A stretch of 64,000 bases of DNA from Cohnella rhizoplanae (lineage in GTDB: Bacteria; Bacillota; Bacilli; Paenibacillales; Paenibacillaceae): NCBI RefSeq assembly GCF_948329515.1, contig NZ_CAOJCN010000005.1, forward strand, positions 186,001 through 250,000, given 5' to 3'. The notes under the pieces were generated by a model. It saw only the letters and a list, made by a program, of their open reading frames with translations. It did not search any database and was not told the DNA's origin. Positions 32,614-40,975 of this stretch are shown here, in pieces; within the stretch, counting starts at the first letter, position 1; every line of letters begins with the position of its first letter. The translations under genes and the position numbers were made by a program.

Positions 32614-33840
32614 TTACCACTTGGACGGATCGATATCCGCCGAGGTCAATCCGGCCCATATATTCGGCACTTGCACGGATGCCGGGTCGTCGAAGACGAG
32701 GAAGGCCGTCGGCAGGTAGCGCCCGCCCTCGCCCTTGGAGGACGGCTTGTTCACGAGCTCCCCGCCCTTCTTCACCAGCACGGAGGAGGAGCCCCCGTCG
32801 AGATTGGCCGCGATGACCGCGCCGTGCTCCAGCATGATCTGCTGGCAATCGTACAAGTCGGCGCCGATGCTGTATCCGACCTGTCGTCCGTCGATCACGA
32901 GGAACAGGATCTTGCCGTCCGCCCGCTGCCCCATGACCGTGCGTGGCGCGATGCCCCAGCCGTTGGCATGGTTCTTGATCAGCCCTTTGCCGTTGACGAT
33001 GAGCCTGGGTTCGAAGCTCACCGCTTCGGAGATGCCCAGGTCCATCAACTCCTGGATCGAGTAATGGCCGGCGATCATCTTGCCCTTCTTGTCCAACCCT
33101 ACGATCTGAGTGCTGCTGTTCTTGCCTAGGCCGTTATAATAAATCTTGCCCTGCGTGATGACGAGACCGATGGGCTGAAATCCGTTGCCTTGCCAATTCG
33201 GATCGGCGAAGCCGCCTGCATTGACGCCCGCGATCGCGCCGGTCCGCTCCACCATGCTCGGCACCTTCTCGCCTTTGCCCGCCTTGGCCGGCACGACGAG
33301 CCGTATCTTGGTCGGATCGGACACGGTCAACAGATAACCGTGGAAGCCCTTGCCATCCACTTCTTCGATCGAAGTGAGGGGCTCGGACGCCGCGCCTCCG
33401 TCCTCCTGCTGCGCGCCCGCCGGCATCGCGATCTCGTGCGTATCCTTCTCCTCGCCCATGTCCTGGAACTGCTCCGCATAAGCGGCCACCCGCCGCTCGA
33501 GCCCATTCTCTCCGATGAGATACTTTGCGTATTCGCGATGCTGGGTGGTAATGACGGCATCCGCCAGCCGATAGCGGACCGAGGTACCCGAGGGCGTCAG
33601 GAAAAACCAGACGATAAACGACAACGATAAAAGAACGACGATCCAGAAAAACGCGACGAATCGCCGCCAGATTTTATTTTTCTTGCGGCGCTGGCCGCCC
33701 GCCGGACCCGCGGTTCTGGAATGGGCCTCCGACCGGGACCGACCGACGGGCGCGCCTCCGGATGTCGATATGTGTGGATTAGGTATGATGGCTCTCTCCT
33801 GTCTCTTGGCAAACCTATCGAATAGACGATGCCGCCGCAT
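32614..33840 (-). CDS. phosphodiester glycosidase (NAGPA domain) family protein
   Basis: A protein of about 408 residues. A short basic cytoplasmic part precedes one membrane anchor (FVAFFWIVVLLSLSFIVWFF). The exoplasmic NAGPA/DUF2233 domain shows AGVNAGGFADPNWQGNGFQP, APRTVMGQRADGKILFLVIDGR and ANLDGGSSSVLV, matching enzymes that remove GlcNAc from phosphodiesters, probably in wall polymers. The start is uncertain: no ATG has a good ribosome binding site. AGGAGAG lies before an ATA that would give a protein starting IPNPHIS; the ATG at 33840 is used here as a compromise. Confidence 0.82.
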   Translation of the reverse strand: MRRHRLFDRFAKRQERAIIPNPHISTSGGAPVGRSRSEAHSRTAGPAGGQRRKKNKIWRRFVAFFWIVVLLSLSFIVWFFLTPSGTSVRYRLADAVITTQHREYAKYLIGENGLERRVAAYAEQFQDMGEEKDTHEIAMPAGAQQEDGGAASEPLTSIEEVDGKGFHGYLLTVSDPTKIRLVVPAKAGKGEKVPSMVERTGAIAGVNAGGFADPNWQGNGFQPIGLVITQGKIYYNGLGKNSSTQIVGLDKKGKMIAGHYSIQELMDLGISEAVSFEPRLIVNGKGLIKNHANGWGIAPRTVMGQRADGKILFLVIDGRQVGYSIGADLYDCQQIMLEHGAVIAANLDGGSSSVLVKKGGELVNKPSSKGEGGRYLPTAFLVFDDPASVQVPNIWAGLTSADIDPSKW

Positions 33841-34049
33841 GCAGAGTTGCATTTCCCGATAAAATGGGTATGATCGTCCCCTCGCAGCGTCATCCGACAC
33901 CATTGCCCAGGAAATGACAGCTTAAAATGTCGTTTAACCTTCTCATTTACCGCGACAATCGGTTACCATAAGGCGAATGAACTTGTTATAATGAACCGAA
34001 AGCCCGCAAGGCGGGATGGATGCGAGACACTGGATCGGAGGCCTGACCC

Positions 34050-34937
34050 ATGAGCGCGAACACGAACACGAAAACATACGAAGTATCCACGAGCACCGAT
34101 ACATATCTCGTCTACGAGCTGACCGACCGCTCCACGGATTCCAAGGTGACCGTTTGCCCTCAGCGCGGGGGCATCGTCATCGGCTGCCGCTTGAACGGCG
34201 AGGAGTTGCTCTACTTGGACCGCGGGACGTTCGATGATCCGGCTGCCAACATTCGAGGCGGCATCCCGGTGCTGTTCCCGATCTGCGGACAGCTCCAGGA
34301 CGGCGCCTACGAGTGGGAAGGACAGACCTACCGCATGCGCAATCACGGCGTCGCCCGCACGTCCGCCTGGGAAGTCGTCCACGCGTATGCCGACGAGGAG
34401 GAGGCCGCGCTGACGCTCGAGCTTCACAGCAACGAGGAGACGCTCGCGGCTTACCCGTTCGCGTTCGAGCTCCACTTCACCTACCGGCTCAAGGCCGGCA
34501 AGCTCTATATCGAGCAATCGTACAACAACCTGTCCGAGCGGGATATGCCCATTCAAGCCGGCTTCCACCCGTACTTCGCGCTGTCGGACAAGCATCTGAG
34601 CTATGCTTCCGATGCGACCAAGGTGCTGGACTACAACGACGGACAGGTCAAACCGTTCGAAGGCTCGGTCGACCTCGGCGGCTTGGTCGAGTCGATCGCG
34701 CTCCTGGACCCCAAGACGCCCGAGATCGCCTTCCCCTCGCCTTCCGGCCGCCGGATCAAGCTGAGCTACAGCGACGTATTCGGCGTCGTCGTCCTCTGGT
34801 CCGTCGAAGGCAAGCCCTTCGTCTGCGTCGAGCCCTGGACCGCGCTCAATGAAGCGCTGAACCGCAAGGAAGGTCTCGTTCTCGTGCCGCCCGGCGACAG
34901 CCTGGACGCGGACTTCGTGATCGCCGTAGAGGCTTGA
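34050..34937 (+). CDS. aldose 1-epimerase family protein
   Basis: A 295-residue beta-sandwich protein of the galactose mutarotase-like superfamily. Landmarks are VCPQRGGIVIGCRLNGEELL, PVLFPICGQL, the catalytic-type His in RMRNHGVART, a second His in AGFHPYFAL and the Glu in VCVEPWTALNEALN. It probably interconverts sugar anomers (LacX/hexose-6-phosphate mutarotase type). GGAGG lies 9 bases upstream of the ATG. It is a single gene ended by a strong hairpin. Confidence 0.88.
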   Translation: MSANTNTKTYEVSTSTDTYLVYELTDRSTDSKVTVCPQRGGIVIGCRLNGEELLYLDRGTFDDPAANIRGGIPVLFPICGQLQDGAYEWEGQTYRMRNHGVARTSAWEVVHAYADEEEAALTLELHSNEETLAAYPFAFELHFTYRLKAGKLYIEQSYNNLSERDMPIQAGFHPYFALSDKHLSYASDATKVLDYNDGQVKPFEGSVDLGGLVESIALLDPKTPEIAFPSPSGRRIKLSYSDVFGVVVLWSVEGKPFVCVEPWTALNEALNRKEGLVLVPPGDSLDADFVIAVEA

Positions 34938-34960
34938 TCCGGGAACTCCCCGCATACGAC

Positions 34961-35015
34961 AGCGGCCTGACGCCTGTGCATCCGATCGGATGTCACGGGC
35001 GTCAGGCCGCTTTTT
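34961..35015. terminator. long bidirectional terminator
   Basis: GCGGCCTGACGCC (34962-34974) pairs with GGCGTCAGGCCGC (34998-35010), and the loop contains the further palindrome CATCCGATCGGATG. A TTTTT run follows. It serves two convergent genes. Confidence 0.88.
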
Positions 35016-35888
35016 CTATTCGAGCTTGAGCTTGGCTCCCGCCGCTTCGAGCCGGTCCAGCCAGACCGGCAGGCAGAGCGCCTTAAGGTACGAATACAGG
35101 CTTCGCACGACGATCCGGTCCGGGATGGGCTGGCCGAGCTCCTCGATCAGACGACCCGAAGCCTCCAGCAGATCGGCGCGCCGATCCGGAGCCAGCTCCT
35201 CGGCACCGCTCCGCTCGACGAGGCGGACGAATTCGAGCAGCGGAGCGATGTATTCCTCGTCCAGCCCGCTCCGCCTCTCCTCGTCTTTCATAAGCGGCGG
35301 AGATCGCCGTTCGATGAAGGCGGCCATCAGATCGTCGAGCCGTTCCAGCAGGTAGCCGCCGACCCGATCGCCCTTCATCTTCCTTTTCTCCAGCAAGCAA
35401 GTATGCATGATCTCGTTCAGCATGCCGCTGAGCAGGTGCGCGCCGTCCGAAGCGTAGGGTACGGCGGATTCGCCGTAGATGGCTTCGATATACTGGCGCT
35501 TCCACATCAGCAGCCGGTGGCGCAGCTCGTGCAGCATCTTGGACTTCTGTTCCTGCCCGATATTCGCCTGCGGCTCCTGCATCAACATCATGAGGAACTC
35601 CCAGTTGTTCTGAAAGTAGTCAAAATGCCTGACGAGCTGCAGCTTGAACTGCTCGCGGGGACCGAGCTGCCGTTCCTCCGGCAGCACGGTCATCTCCGCC
35701 ATCATCCGCTCCACGAAGTGCCAGATGACCGCGATCAGCAGCTCTTCCTTGCCTTTAAAGTAGAAGTATATCGATCCCTTCGCCATCCCGAGCTCGTCGA
35801 CGATCTCCTGGATGGACGTCGCGTGGAATCCCTTGCGCGCGAAGCAGCGCATAGCCGCTTCGATGATTTGATTTTTGCGGTTGCTCAT
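35016..35888 (-). CDS. TetR/AcrR family regulator of the RND pump
   Basis: A 290-residue regulator. The TetR helix-turn-helix is at residues 5-50 (IIEAAMRCFARKGFHATSIQ, ELGMAKGSIYFYFKGKEELL). The ligand domain is unusually long for TetR proteins (usually 190-220 residues) but like B. subtilis YerO-type regulators. It follows the RND permease gene by 31 bases on the same strand, so the two form one operon and it probably controls its own promoter at 39181-39209. GGAGGAGG precedes the ATG. Confidence 0.9.
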   Translation of the reverse strand: MSNRKNQIIEAAMRCFARKGFHATSIQEIVDELGMAKGSIYFYFKGKEELLIAVIWHFVERMMAEMTVLPEERQLGPREQFKLQLVRHFDYFQNNWEFLMMLMQEPQANIGQEQKSKMLHELRHRLLMWKRQYIEAIYGESAVPYASDGAHLLSGMLNEIMHTCLLEKRKMKGDRVGGYLLERLDDLMAAFIERRSPPLMKDEERRSGLDEEYIAPLLEFVRLVERSGAEELAPDRRADLLEASGRLIEELGQPIPDRIVVRSLYSYLKALCLPVWLDRLEAAGAKLKLE

Positions 35889-35919
35889 ATCGTACCTCCT
35901 CCTTGCGGAAGAAGCTCTC

Positions 35920-38900
35920 TTATACGCTTGGCTTCGACTTGCGGCTCAGCTTGGCGCGAAGCTTCATCAGCGTCTCGTAGGCGATCGGCACGATCAGCAG
36001 GGTGAGCAGCGTGGAGCTGACCAGACCGCCGATGACGGTGACGCCGAGTCCCTTGGAGATAATGCCCGCGCTCTCGAATCCGAACGCAAGCGGCAGCAGC
36101 GCGCCGATCGTGGCGAGCGCCGTCATGAGGATCGGACGCAGACGCGTGCCGGCCGCCTCCAGGATGGCATCCCGCGTGGAGAGGCCTTCCTGTTCCTTGT
36201 GAATGACCCGGTCGATCAAGACGATCGCGTTGGTCACGACGATGCCGATCAGCATCAGCGCGCCCATCAGCGCGGATACGCTGAGCGTCTCTCCAGTCAG
36301 CCAGAGGGCGACCAGACCGCCGATGATGGCGAACGGCAGCGAGAACATGATCGCGAACGGCGCGAGGCCGCCGCCGAACGTCAGGACGAGCACCAGGTAG
36401 ACGATCGCGATCGCGGCGGCCATGGCCAGGCCGAGCTGCGTGAACGTCTCGTTAATTTGTTCCGTGACGCCGCCGTAGCTGACTTCCACCCCTTCGGGCA
36501 GTTTCAGTTCATCGACCTTCGCCTGCAGATCGGACGACGCCTTGGCTACGTTGGAGGCGGTGATCTCTCCGCTCACCGTCGCGACCAGACGGCCGTTCTC
36601 CCGGGCGATCGAGTTGGGCGCCGTGCCTTCCTCGATATCGACGACGTCCTTGATCGGGACTTGTACGCCGAGCGGCGATTGAAGCGTGACGCTGCCGATA
36701 TCGTCGATGCCGCCGTAGGTCGCCGTTTCCTTTTGCACGAAGACGTCGTACTTCTTGCCCTCTTCCTGGATCCGGGCCAGCGCCTGGGACTGCTGCTGCG
36801 GCATGAGCGCCATCGCGACCTGACCGGCCGTCAGTCCGTAGCTGCTCAGCTTCTGCTGGTTCGCAGCGAGCGTGTATTGCTCGTACGTCTTGGAAAGGCT
36901 CGTATCGACCTTCTTGAAGTTGCCGTCCTTGTTCATGAGATCGGCCACTTGACTCGCGGTCGTGCCGATGGCAGCCAGATCGTCGCCATAGATGCTCATG
37001 CTGAACGTGCTGCCGCCGACGCCGCCGGAGAAGTCCATCTCCGACCATGTGCCTTCGGGCACGAGCTTCTGCAGATCCGCGACGAGCTTCTCCTTCTTGT
37101 CGGCGAAGTGCTTGGTCTCGTTCTTGAACTGCAGGTAGAACAGGCCGCCCTTGGAAGGGCCCGGGGACAGCGGGTTACTGCCGCCGATCGAATATTGCAT
37201 GTTCGTGATGTCCGCGTCCTTGAGCAGCGCGTCCTCGACTTGCTTGGCGCGCGCCTCGACGTCGGACAGCAGCGCGCCCGGCTCCGGCGAATACGTGATC
37301 ATCGTGTACTTCTCTTCCTCCTCCGGGAGGAAGCTCGCGCCGATGACCGGGATCAGGAACAAGCTGGCGACGAGAATAACGACGGAGATCACGACGGTAA
37401 TCACCTTGTGGCGGAGCGCGGCGGACAGGATCCGGCGGTAGCCCAGCGCCATCTTGCCCGGCTTGCCCTCGTGGTCATGCCCCTTGCCCGGCTTCACGCC
37501 GTTCTTGAAGAGCGTGTGCGCCAGCATCGGTACGACGGTGATCGCCACGAGCAGCGAGGCCAGCAGGGCGAATACGATGGTCAGCGCGAACGGCAGGAAC
37601 AGCTGTCCGACCATGCCGCTGACCGTGCCGAGCGGCAGGAAGACGGCGATGGTGACGATCGTCGAGGACATGATAGGCATGAACATCTCGCGCGTCGCTT
37701 CCAGCACGAGCTCCTTGCCCCTCAGCTTTTCTCCCGACAGCGACATCCGCCGGTATATATTCTCGATGACGACGATCGAGTCGTCCACGACCCGACCGAT
37801 CGCGACCGTCATCGCGCCGAGCGTCATGATGTTCAGCGTGATGTCGAACTGCTTCAGCAGCAGCACGCCGATGATGAGGGACAGCGGGATCGACAGGATG
37901 GAGATCAAGGTCGTGCGGATATTGCGCAGGAACAGCAGGATAATAATGATCGCGAACAGCGCGCCGAACAACGCCTTGTTCAGCATCGTCTCGACCGACT
38001 TCTCGATCGGCTTGCCCTGATCGAGCAGCGTCGTCAGCGACAGCTCCGGGTGGTCGGCCTTGAGCTCGTCGGCCTTCTCCTTGACGGCGTTGACGACGTC
38101 GACCGTGTTGGCGTCGTTCGACTTGACGATCTGGATGCCGATCGAGTCCTGGCCGTTGGTGCGCGACACCGATTCGGACTCGGAGACGAGCTCTACCTTC
38201 GCGAGCTCGCTCAGCTTGACGGTCGGAATGCCCGCTGCGGCGCCAGATGCGCCCGAGCCTGCCGTCGAGCCTGCGCCTGCATTGCCTGTGCCTGCAGCGC
38301 CGCCGGCTCCGCCGCCTTGCGGGGCGCCCGCTGCGCCCGATCCCGCTGAAGCGGGTACGGCCGGAATCGCCAGGTTCTTCAGGTCGTCCAGCGTAACCAC
38401 GCCGCCGTCCACGAGGATGGACTTCTCCGACTTGCCCATCGTGAAGATGCCAAGCGGCACTTCGACGGCGGACGCCTGGATCATTTGCTCTACGGAAGCT
38501 TCGGTCATGCCGTACTGCGCGAGCTTGGCCTGGTCGAAGGTCAGCTCGACCTCCTTGACCGCTTGACCCGAGATCTGTACGGAAGCGACGCCGTTGATAT
38601 CCTCGAGCGCCGGCTGCACGACGTCGCTCACCATCTTGGTGAGGTCCTCCAGGCTGCCTTCGCCCGACGCGCTGAGCGACATGACGGGGAACGTGTTGAT
38701 CGAGAACTTGGAGATCGTCGGCGTCTGCGCGCCCTCGGGCAGCGACGTCGCGGCGATCGCTTCGCGGACGTCGCTCATCGCCTTGTCCATATTTTGCCCG
38801 AAGTCGAATTCCAGATTGATGTTGGAGACGTTCGACATCGACGTCGACGTGACGTTCTTCACGTTCTCCACGCTCTGCAGCCGCTGCTCCAGCGGCTCCG

Positions 38901-39093
38901 TCACCTGCTCGATGACGCCTTGCGGCGCCGCGCCGGGCACGACGGTCGTCACGCTCAAGTACGGAAACGACAGATTGGGCAGGCTCTCCTGCTTCATGTT
39001 CAAGCCGGAATACATACCGGCGATGAGGACGATGATGGTAATCATCCAGACGGCGAATTTGTTTTTAAGCGAAAAACCGATAATGCTCCTCAT
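35920..39093 (-). CDS. RND family efflux permease (SwrC/HAE1-like)
   Basis: A 1057-residue single-component RND exporter. It shows twelve membrane helices in two halves, the TM4 proton-relay DD in GRVVDDSIVVIENIYRRMS, and the second-half counterpart IGIVVTNAIVLIDRVIH. Gram-positive members such as SwrC export surfactin-like lipopeptides; the substrate here is unknown. Residues about 248-288 form a Gly/Ala/Ser-rich insert (AGAPQGGGAGGAAGTGNAGA) in the outer porter domain. No membrane fusion or outer membrane partner is encoded nearby. The TetR gene follows in the same operon. Confidence 0.95.
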   Translation of the reverse strand: MRSIIGFSLKNKFAVWMITIIVLIAGMYSGLNMKQESLPNLSFPYLSVTTVVPGAAPQGVIEQVTEPLEQRLQSVENVKNVTSTSMSNVSNINLEFDFGQNMDKAMSDVREAIAATSLPEGAQTPTISKFSINTFPVMSLSASGEGSLEDLTKMVSDVVQPALEDINGVASVQISGQAVKEVELTFDQAKLAQYGMTEASVEQMIQASAVEVPLGIFTMGKSEKSILVDGGVVTLDDLKNLAIPAVPASAGSGAAGAPQGGGAGGAAGTGNAGAGSTAGSGASGAAAGIPTVKLSELAKVELVSESESVSRTNGQDSIGIQIVKSNDANTVDVVNAVKEKADELKADHPELSLTTLLDQGKPIEKSVETMLNKALFGALFAIIIILLFLRNIRTTLISILSIPLSLIIGVLLLKQFDITLNIMTLGAMTVAIGRVVDDSIVVIENIYRRMSLSGEKLRGKELVLEATREMFMPIMSSTIVTIAVFLPLGTVSGMVGQLFLPFALTIVFALLASLLVAITVVPMLAHTLFKNGVKPGKGHDHEGKPGKMALGYRRILSAALRHKVITVVISVVILVASLFLIPVIGASFLPEEEEKYTMITYSPEPGALLSDVEARAKQVEDALLKDADITNMQYSIGGSNPLSPGPSKGGLFYLQFKNETKHFADKKEKLVADLQKLVPEGTWSEMDFSGGVGGSTFSMSIYGDDLAAIGTTASQVADLMNKDGNFKKVDTSLSKTYEQYTLAANQQKLSSYGLTAGQVAMALMPQQQSQALARIQEEGKKYDVFVQKETATYGGIDDIGSVTLQSPLGVQVPIKDVVDIEEGTAPNSIARENGRLVATVSGEITASNVAKASSDLQAKVDELKLPEGVEVSYGGVTEQINETFTQLGLAMAAAIAIVYLVLVLTFGGGLAPFAIMFSLPFAIIGGLVALWLTGETLSVSALMGALMLIGIVVTNAIVLIDRVIHKEQEGLSTRDAILEAAGTRLRPILMTALATIGALLPLAFGFESAGIISKGLGVTVIGGLVSSTLLTLLIVPIAYETLMKLRAKLSRKSKPSV

Positions 39094-39180
39094 GCACTCC
39101 GCTCCCTTTGATCTCTTTGGCTTGCGGGCGCAGCTTGCTGCCTTGTCGGCCGCGGGCTGTTCCCCAAGTCTTCTGATGCC

Positions 39181-39209
39181 ATCCTATCGAACAGTCGTTC
39201 AAATGTCAA
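39181..39209 (-). promoter_or_regulatory. promoter of the RND-TetR operon with palindrome in spacer
   Basis: On the minus strand TTGACA (39209-39204), a 17-base spacer and TAGGAT (39186-39181). The spacer holds the palindrome GAAC-N4-GTTC (39189-39200), a likely operator of the TetR regulator. Its half-sites also fit a LexA box. Confidence 0.65.
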
Positions 39210-39411
39210 ATAAGGCAATATCACAAGGTTAGTTTAATTAAACTACCTCCCAAAAAACCTTATGTACGCCAAATTCGAACAACCGGTCGAATCCCCTTTT
39301 AGCCTTTGTGCGCTGCACGGTTGAGACCTCGTCCCCCGTTTTGAGTCCTCTTTGTATACGCCGTTCTTGCCGGGTCCGTTTCAGGGGAAAAACCGAGCCT
39401 TTTCGGCTCAG

Positions 39412-39655
39412 GAAGTCTCGGCTAAGAACAAACTGACCCCGCTCCACATGCGGCTTCGCCCAGGAAGTCTCGGTTAAGAACAAACTCGCCCACTCGCCAC
39501 GCCGCTTCGCCCAGGAAGTCTCGGTTAAGAACAAACTCGCCCACTCGCCACGCCGCTTCGCCCAGTAAGTCTCGACTAAGAACAAACTCGCCCGCTTACC
39601 ACGCCGCTTCGCCCAGGAAGTCTCGACTAAGAACAAACTCGATCATTTTCGACTC
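39412..39655 (+). repeat. 51-bp tandem repeats
   Basis: The segment GAAGTCTCGGTTAAGAACAA begins copies at 39412, 39464, 39515, 39566 and 39617, a period of 51 bases (52 for the first). Units share TTCGCCCAG at their ends. Because the period is a multiple of three, reading frames stay open through it, but none has a ribosome binding site. In the 700-base gap 39094-39794 I see only this array, the RND promoter and a terminator. Confidence 0.9.
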
Positions 39656-39677
39656 AAGGCCCACCTGGCGAAAAGAA

Positions 39678-39711
39678 AGACCGCCAGGGAAATTCACCCT
39701 GACGGTCTATT
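39678..39711 (-). terminator. terminator of the SDR-VOC operon
   Basis: AGACCG-C-CAGGG pairs with CCCTG-A-CGGTCT (39678-39708, one mismatch). On the minus strand a T-rich tract follows. Confidence 0.75.
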
Positions 39712-39794
39712 CTGGTCATTCGGCCACAAATGATCCGCAAACCCCCGCTTTCAATCGAATAGCGGATCTAAGGTCCCCCGGCCCCGCCGCAAGA

Positions 39795-40502
39795 TCAGAC
39801 CGGCATCGCCCTGCCCGCATAATCCACGAACCACGTCTCCGCCGGCACCGCGGTCGTGCCCTCGATCAGATCGATAATGCCCAGCGCGCTCTCCGCCGGC
39901 GACAGCGGCGCCGACTGCCCGCCCATGTCCGTGCGGATCCAGCCCGGATGCACGGCAAGCGCCCGGATGCCCCGCGGCTTCAGCTCCTCGTTCAGCTGCT
40001 TGGTGAACATCGACAGCGCGATCTTCGAGAGCGCGTACGGATAATCGCCGCCGTAGGCGCCGGCGAAGCTGCCCGCGTCGGACCCGACGTGCACGACGAT
40101 CTCCGCGCCCGACCGGCTCTCCCGCATCAGCGGCGTCAGATGCTTGGCCACGATCAGCGGTCCGTACAGGTTCACCTCGAACGTACGCTTCAGATCGTCG
40201 AGCTCGAGCGAAGCTATGCCTTCGCCGCGTCCGAGCAGGACGCCCGCGTTGCTCACGAGCGCATCGATCGCGAAGCCGTCGTCCCTCAGCTTCGCGGCAA
40301 GCGCCCGCGCCTGCGTCTCGTCCGATACGTCCAGCGTCTCGATGCGGACGAGGCCCCGGTAACGTTCGGCGAGCTCCGCGAGTCCGTCGCCTACTCGGCC
40401 GATATCCCGCACGCATGCCGCCACCGCATGGCCCCGGGCCGCCGCTAGCTTGGCGAGCTCGAACCCGAGTCCGCGACCTGCGCCCGTGATCAGTACGTTC
40501 AT
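39795..40502 (-). CDS. SDR family oxidoreductase
   Basis: A 235-residue short-chain dehydrogenase. The cofactor motif is TGAGRGLG at residues 6-13, NAG is in LVSNAGVLLG, and the catalytic Tyr and Lys are in YPYALSK with Ser in VVHVGSDAGSF. It resembles sniffer/carbonyl-reductase-like SDRs acting on unknown carbonyls. Its start overlaps the stop of the VOC gene by 4 bases (ATGA), so both are made together. Confidence 0.9.
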   Translation of the reverse strand: MNVLITGAGRGLGFELAKLAAARGHAVAACVRDIGRVGDGLAELAERYRGLVRIETLDVSDETQARALAAKLRDDGFAIDALVSNAGVLLGRGEGIASLELDDLKRTFEVNLYGPLIVAKHLTPLMRESRSGAEIVVHVGSDAGSFAGAYGGDYPYALSKIALSMFTKQLNEELKPRGIRALAVHPGWIRTDMGGQSAPLSPAESALGIIDLIEGTTAVPAETWFVDYAGRAMPV

Positions 40503-40954
40503 CGGTCGTTCTCCAGCAGCTCGATCAGCAGCTTCAGCTCGGACGAGGTATCCATATAGGCATAACGGCCGCCCGTATACTCGCCCTTCTGCAGCAGCTT
40601 GTGACCTTGCCGGCCGAGCAGCTCGATCTTCTCCTGCATGCCCTCGATCACGAAGGCGATGTGGTGGAAGCCCTCGCCGTCCCGCTCCAGCGACTCCCGC
40701 CAGGTGCTCGGATGCTCGTCCGGCTCGATGAGCTCCAGCTGCAGGGAGCCCATGTCGAAGAACGCCAGCTTCGCCCTCGCCTGCGAAGGCTGCCCGCCGT
40801 ACTCGGTGCGCGCGACCTCGGGCGCGTCCGTCCAGAACCAGTCCGGCTTATCGATGCCGAAGAAATCCGCGTATGCGTTAGAAGTCTTCTCGATGTCGCG
40901 GACGACCAATCCGATCTGCGTAATTACCTTATTGCCCAGCAAGTTCTTTTCCAC
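40499..40954 (-). CDS. VOC (glyoxalase-like) family protein
   Basis: A 151-residue two-module VOC protein resembling methylmalonyl-CoA epimerase/glyoxalase I. Metal-site candidates are Gln in ITQIGLVVRD, His in GFHHIAFVIEG and Glu residues in LQLELIEPDEHP and LKLLIELLEN. The GTG at 40954 is favoured over a TTG two codons earlier because GAGGAG is 9 bases upstream. Substrate is unknown; coupling with an SDR suggests work on a reactive carbonyl. Confidence 0.85.
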   Translation of the reverse strand: MEKNLLGNKVITQIGLVVRDIEKTSNAYADFFGIDKPDWFWTDAPEVARTEYGGQPSQARAKLAFFDMGSLQLELIEPDEHPSTWRESLERDGEGFHHIAFVIEGMQEKIELLGRQGHKLLQKGEYTGGRYAYMDTSSELKLLIELLENDR

Positions 40955-40975
40955 GATCAATCGCTCCTCTGTCGC

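Noticed and set aside
35875..38349. Very long open frame antisense to the RND permease gene
   Set aside because: High-GC codon bias creates long antisense frames. The translation is a low-complexity string of Arg, Asp, His and Leu, while the opposite strand is a complete RND protein.
39189..39200. LexA box in the RND promoter
   Set aside because: It has the half-sites GAAC-N4-GTTC but sits in the promoter of an operon that encodes its own TetR regulator, which is the simpler explanation for the palindrome.
39238..39636. 132-residue repeat-containing open frame on the minus strand
   Set aside because: The 51-bp period keeps it open by itself. It has no start signal, and the repeats also leave other frames open, so it is treated as a non-coding array.
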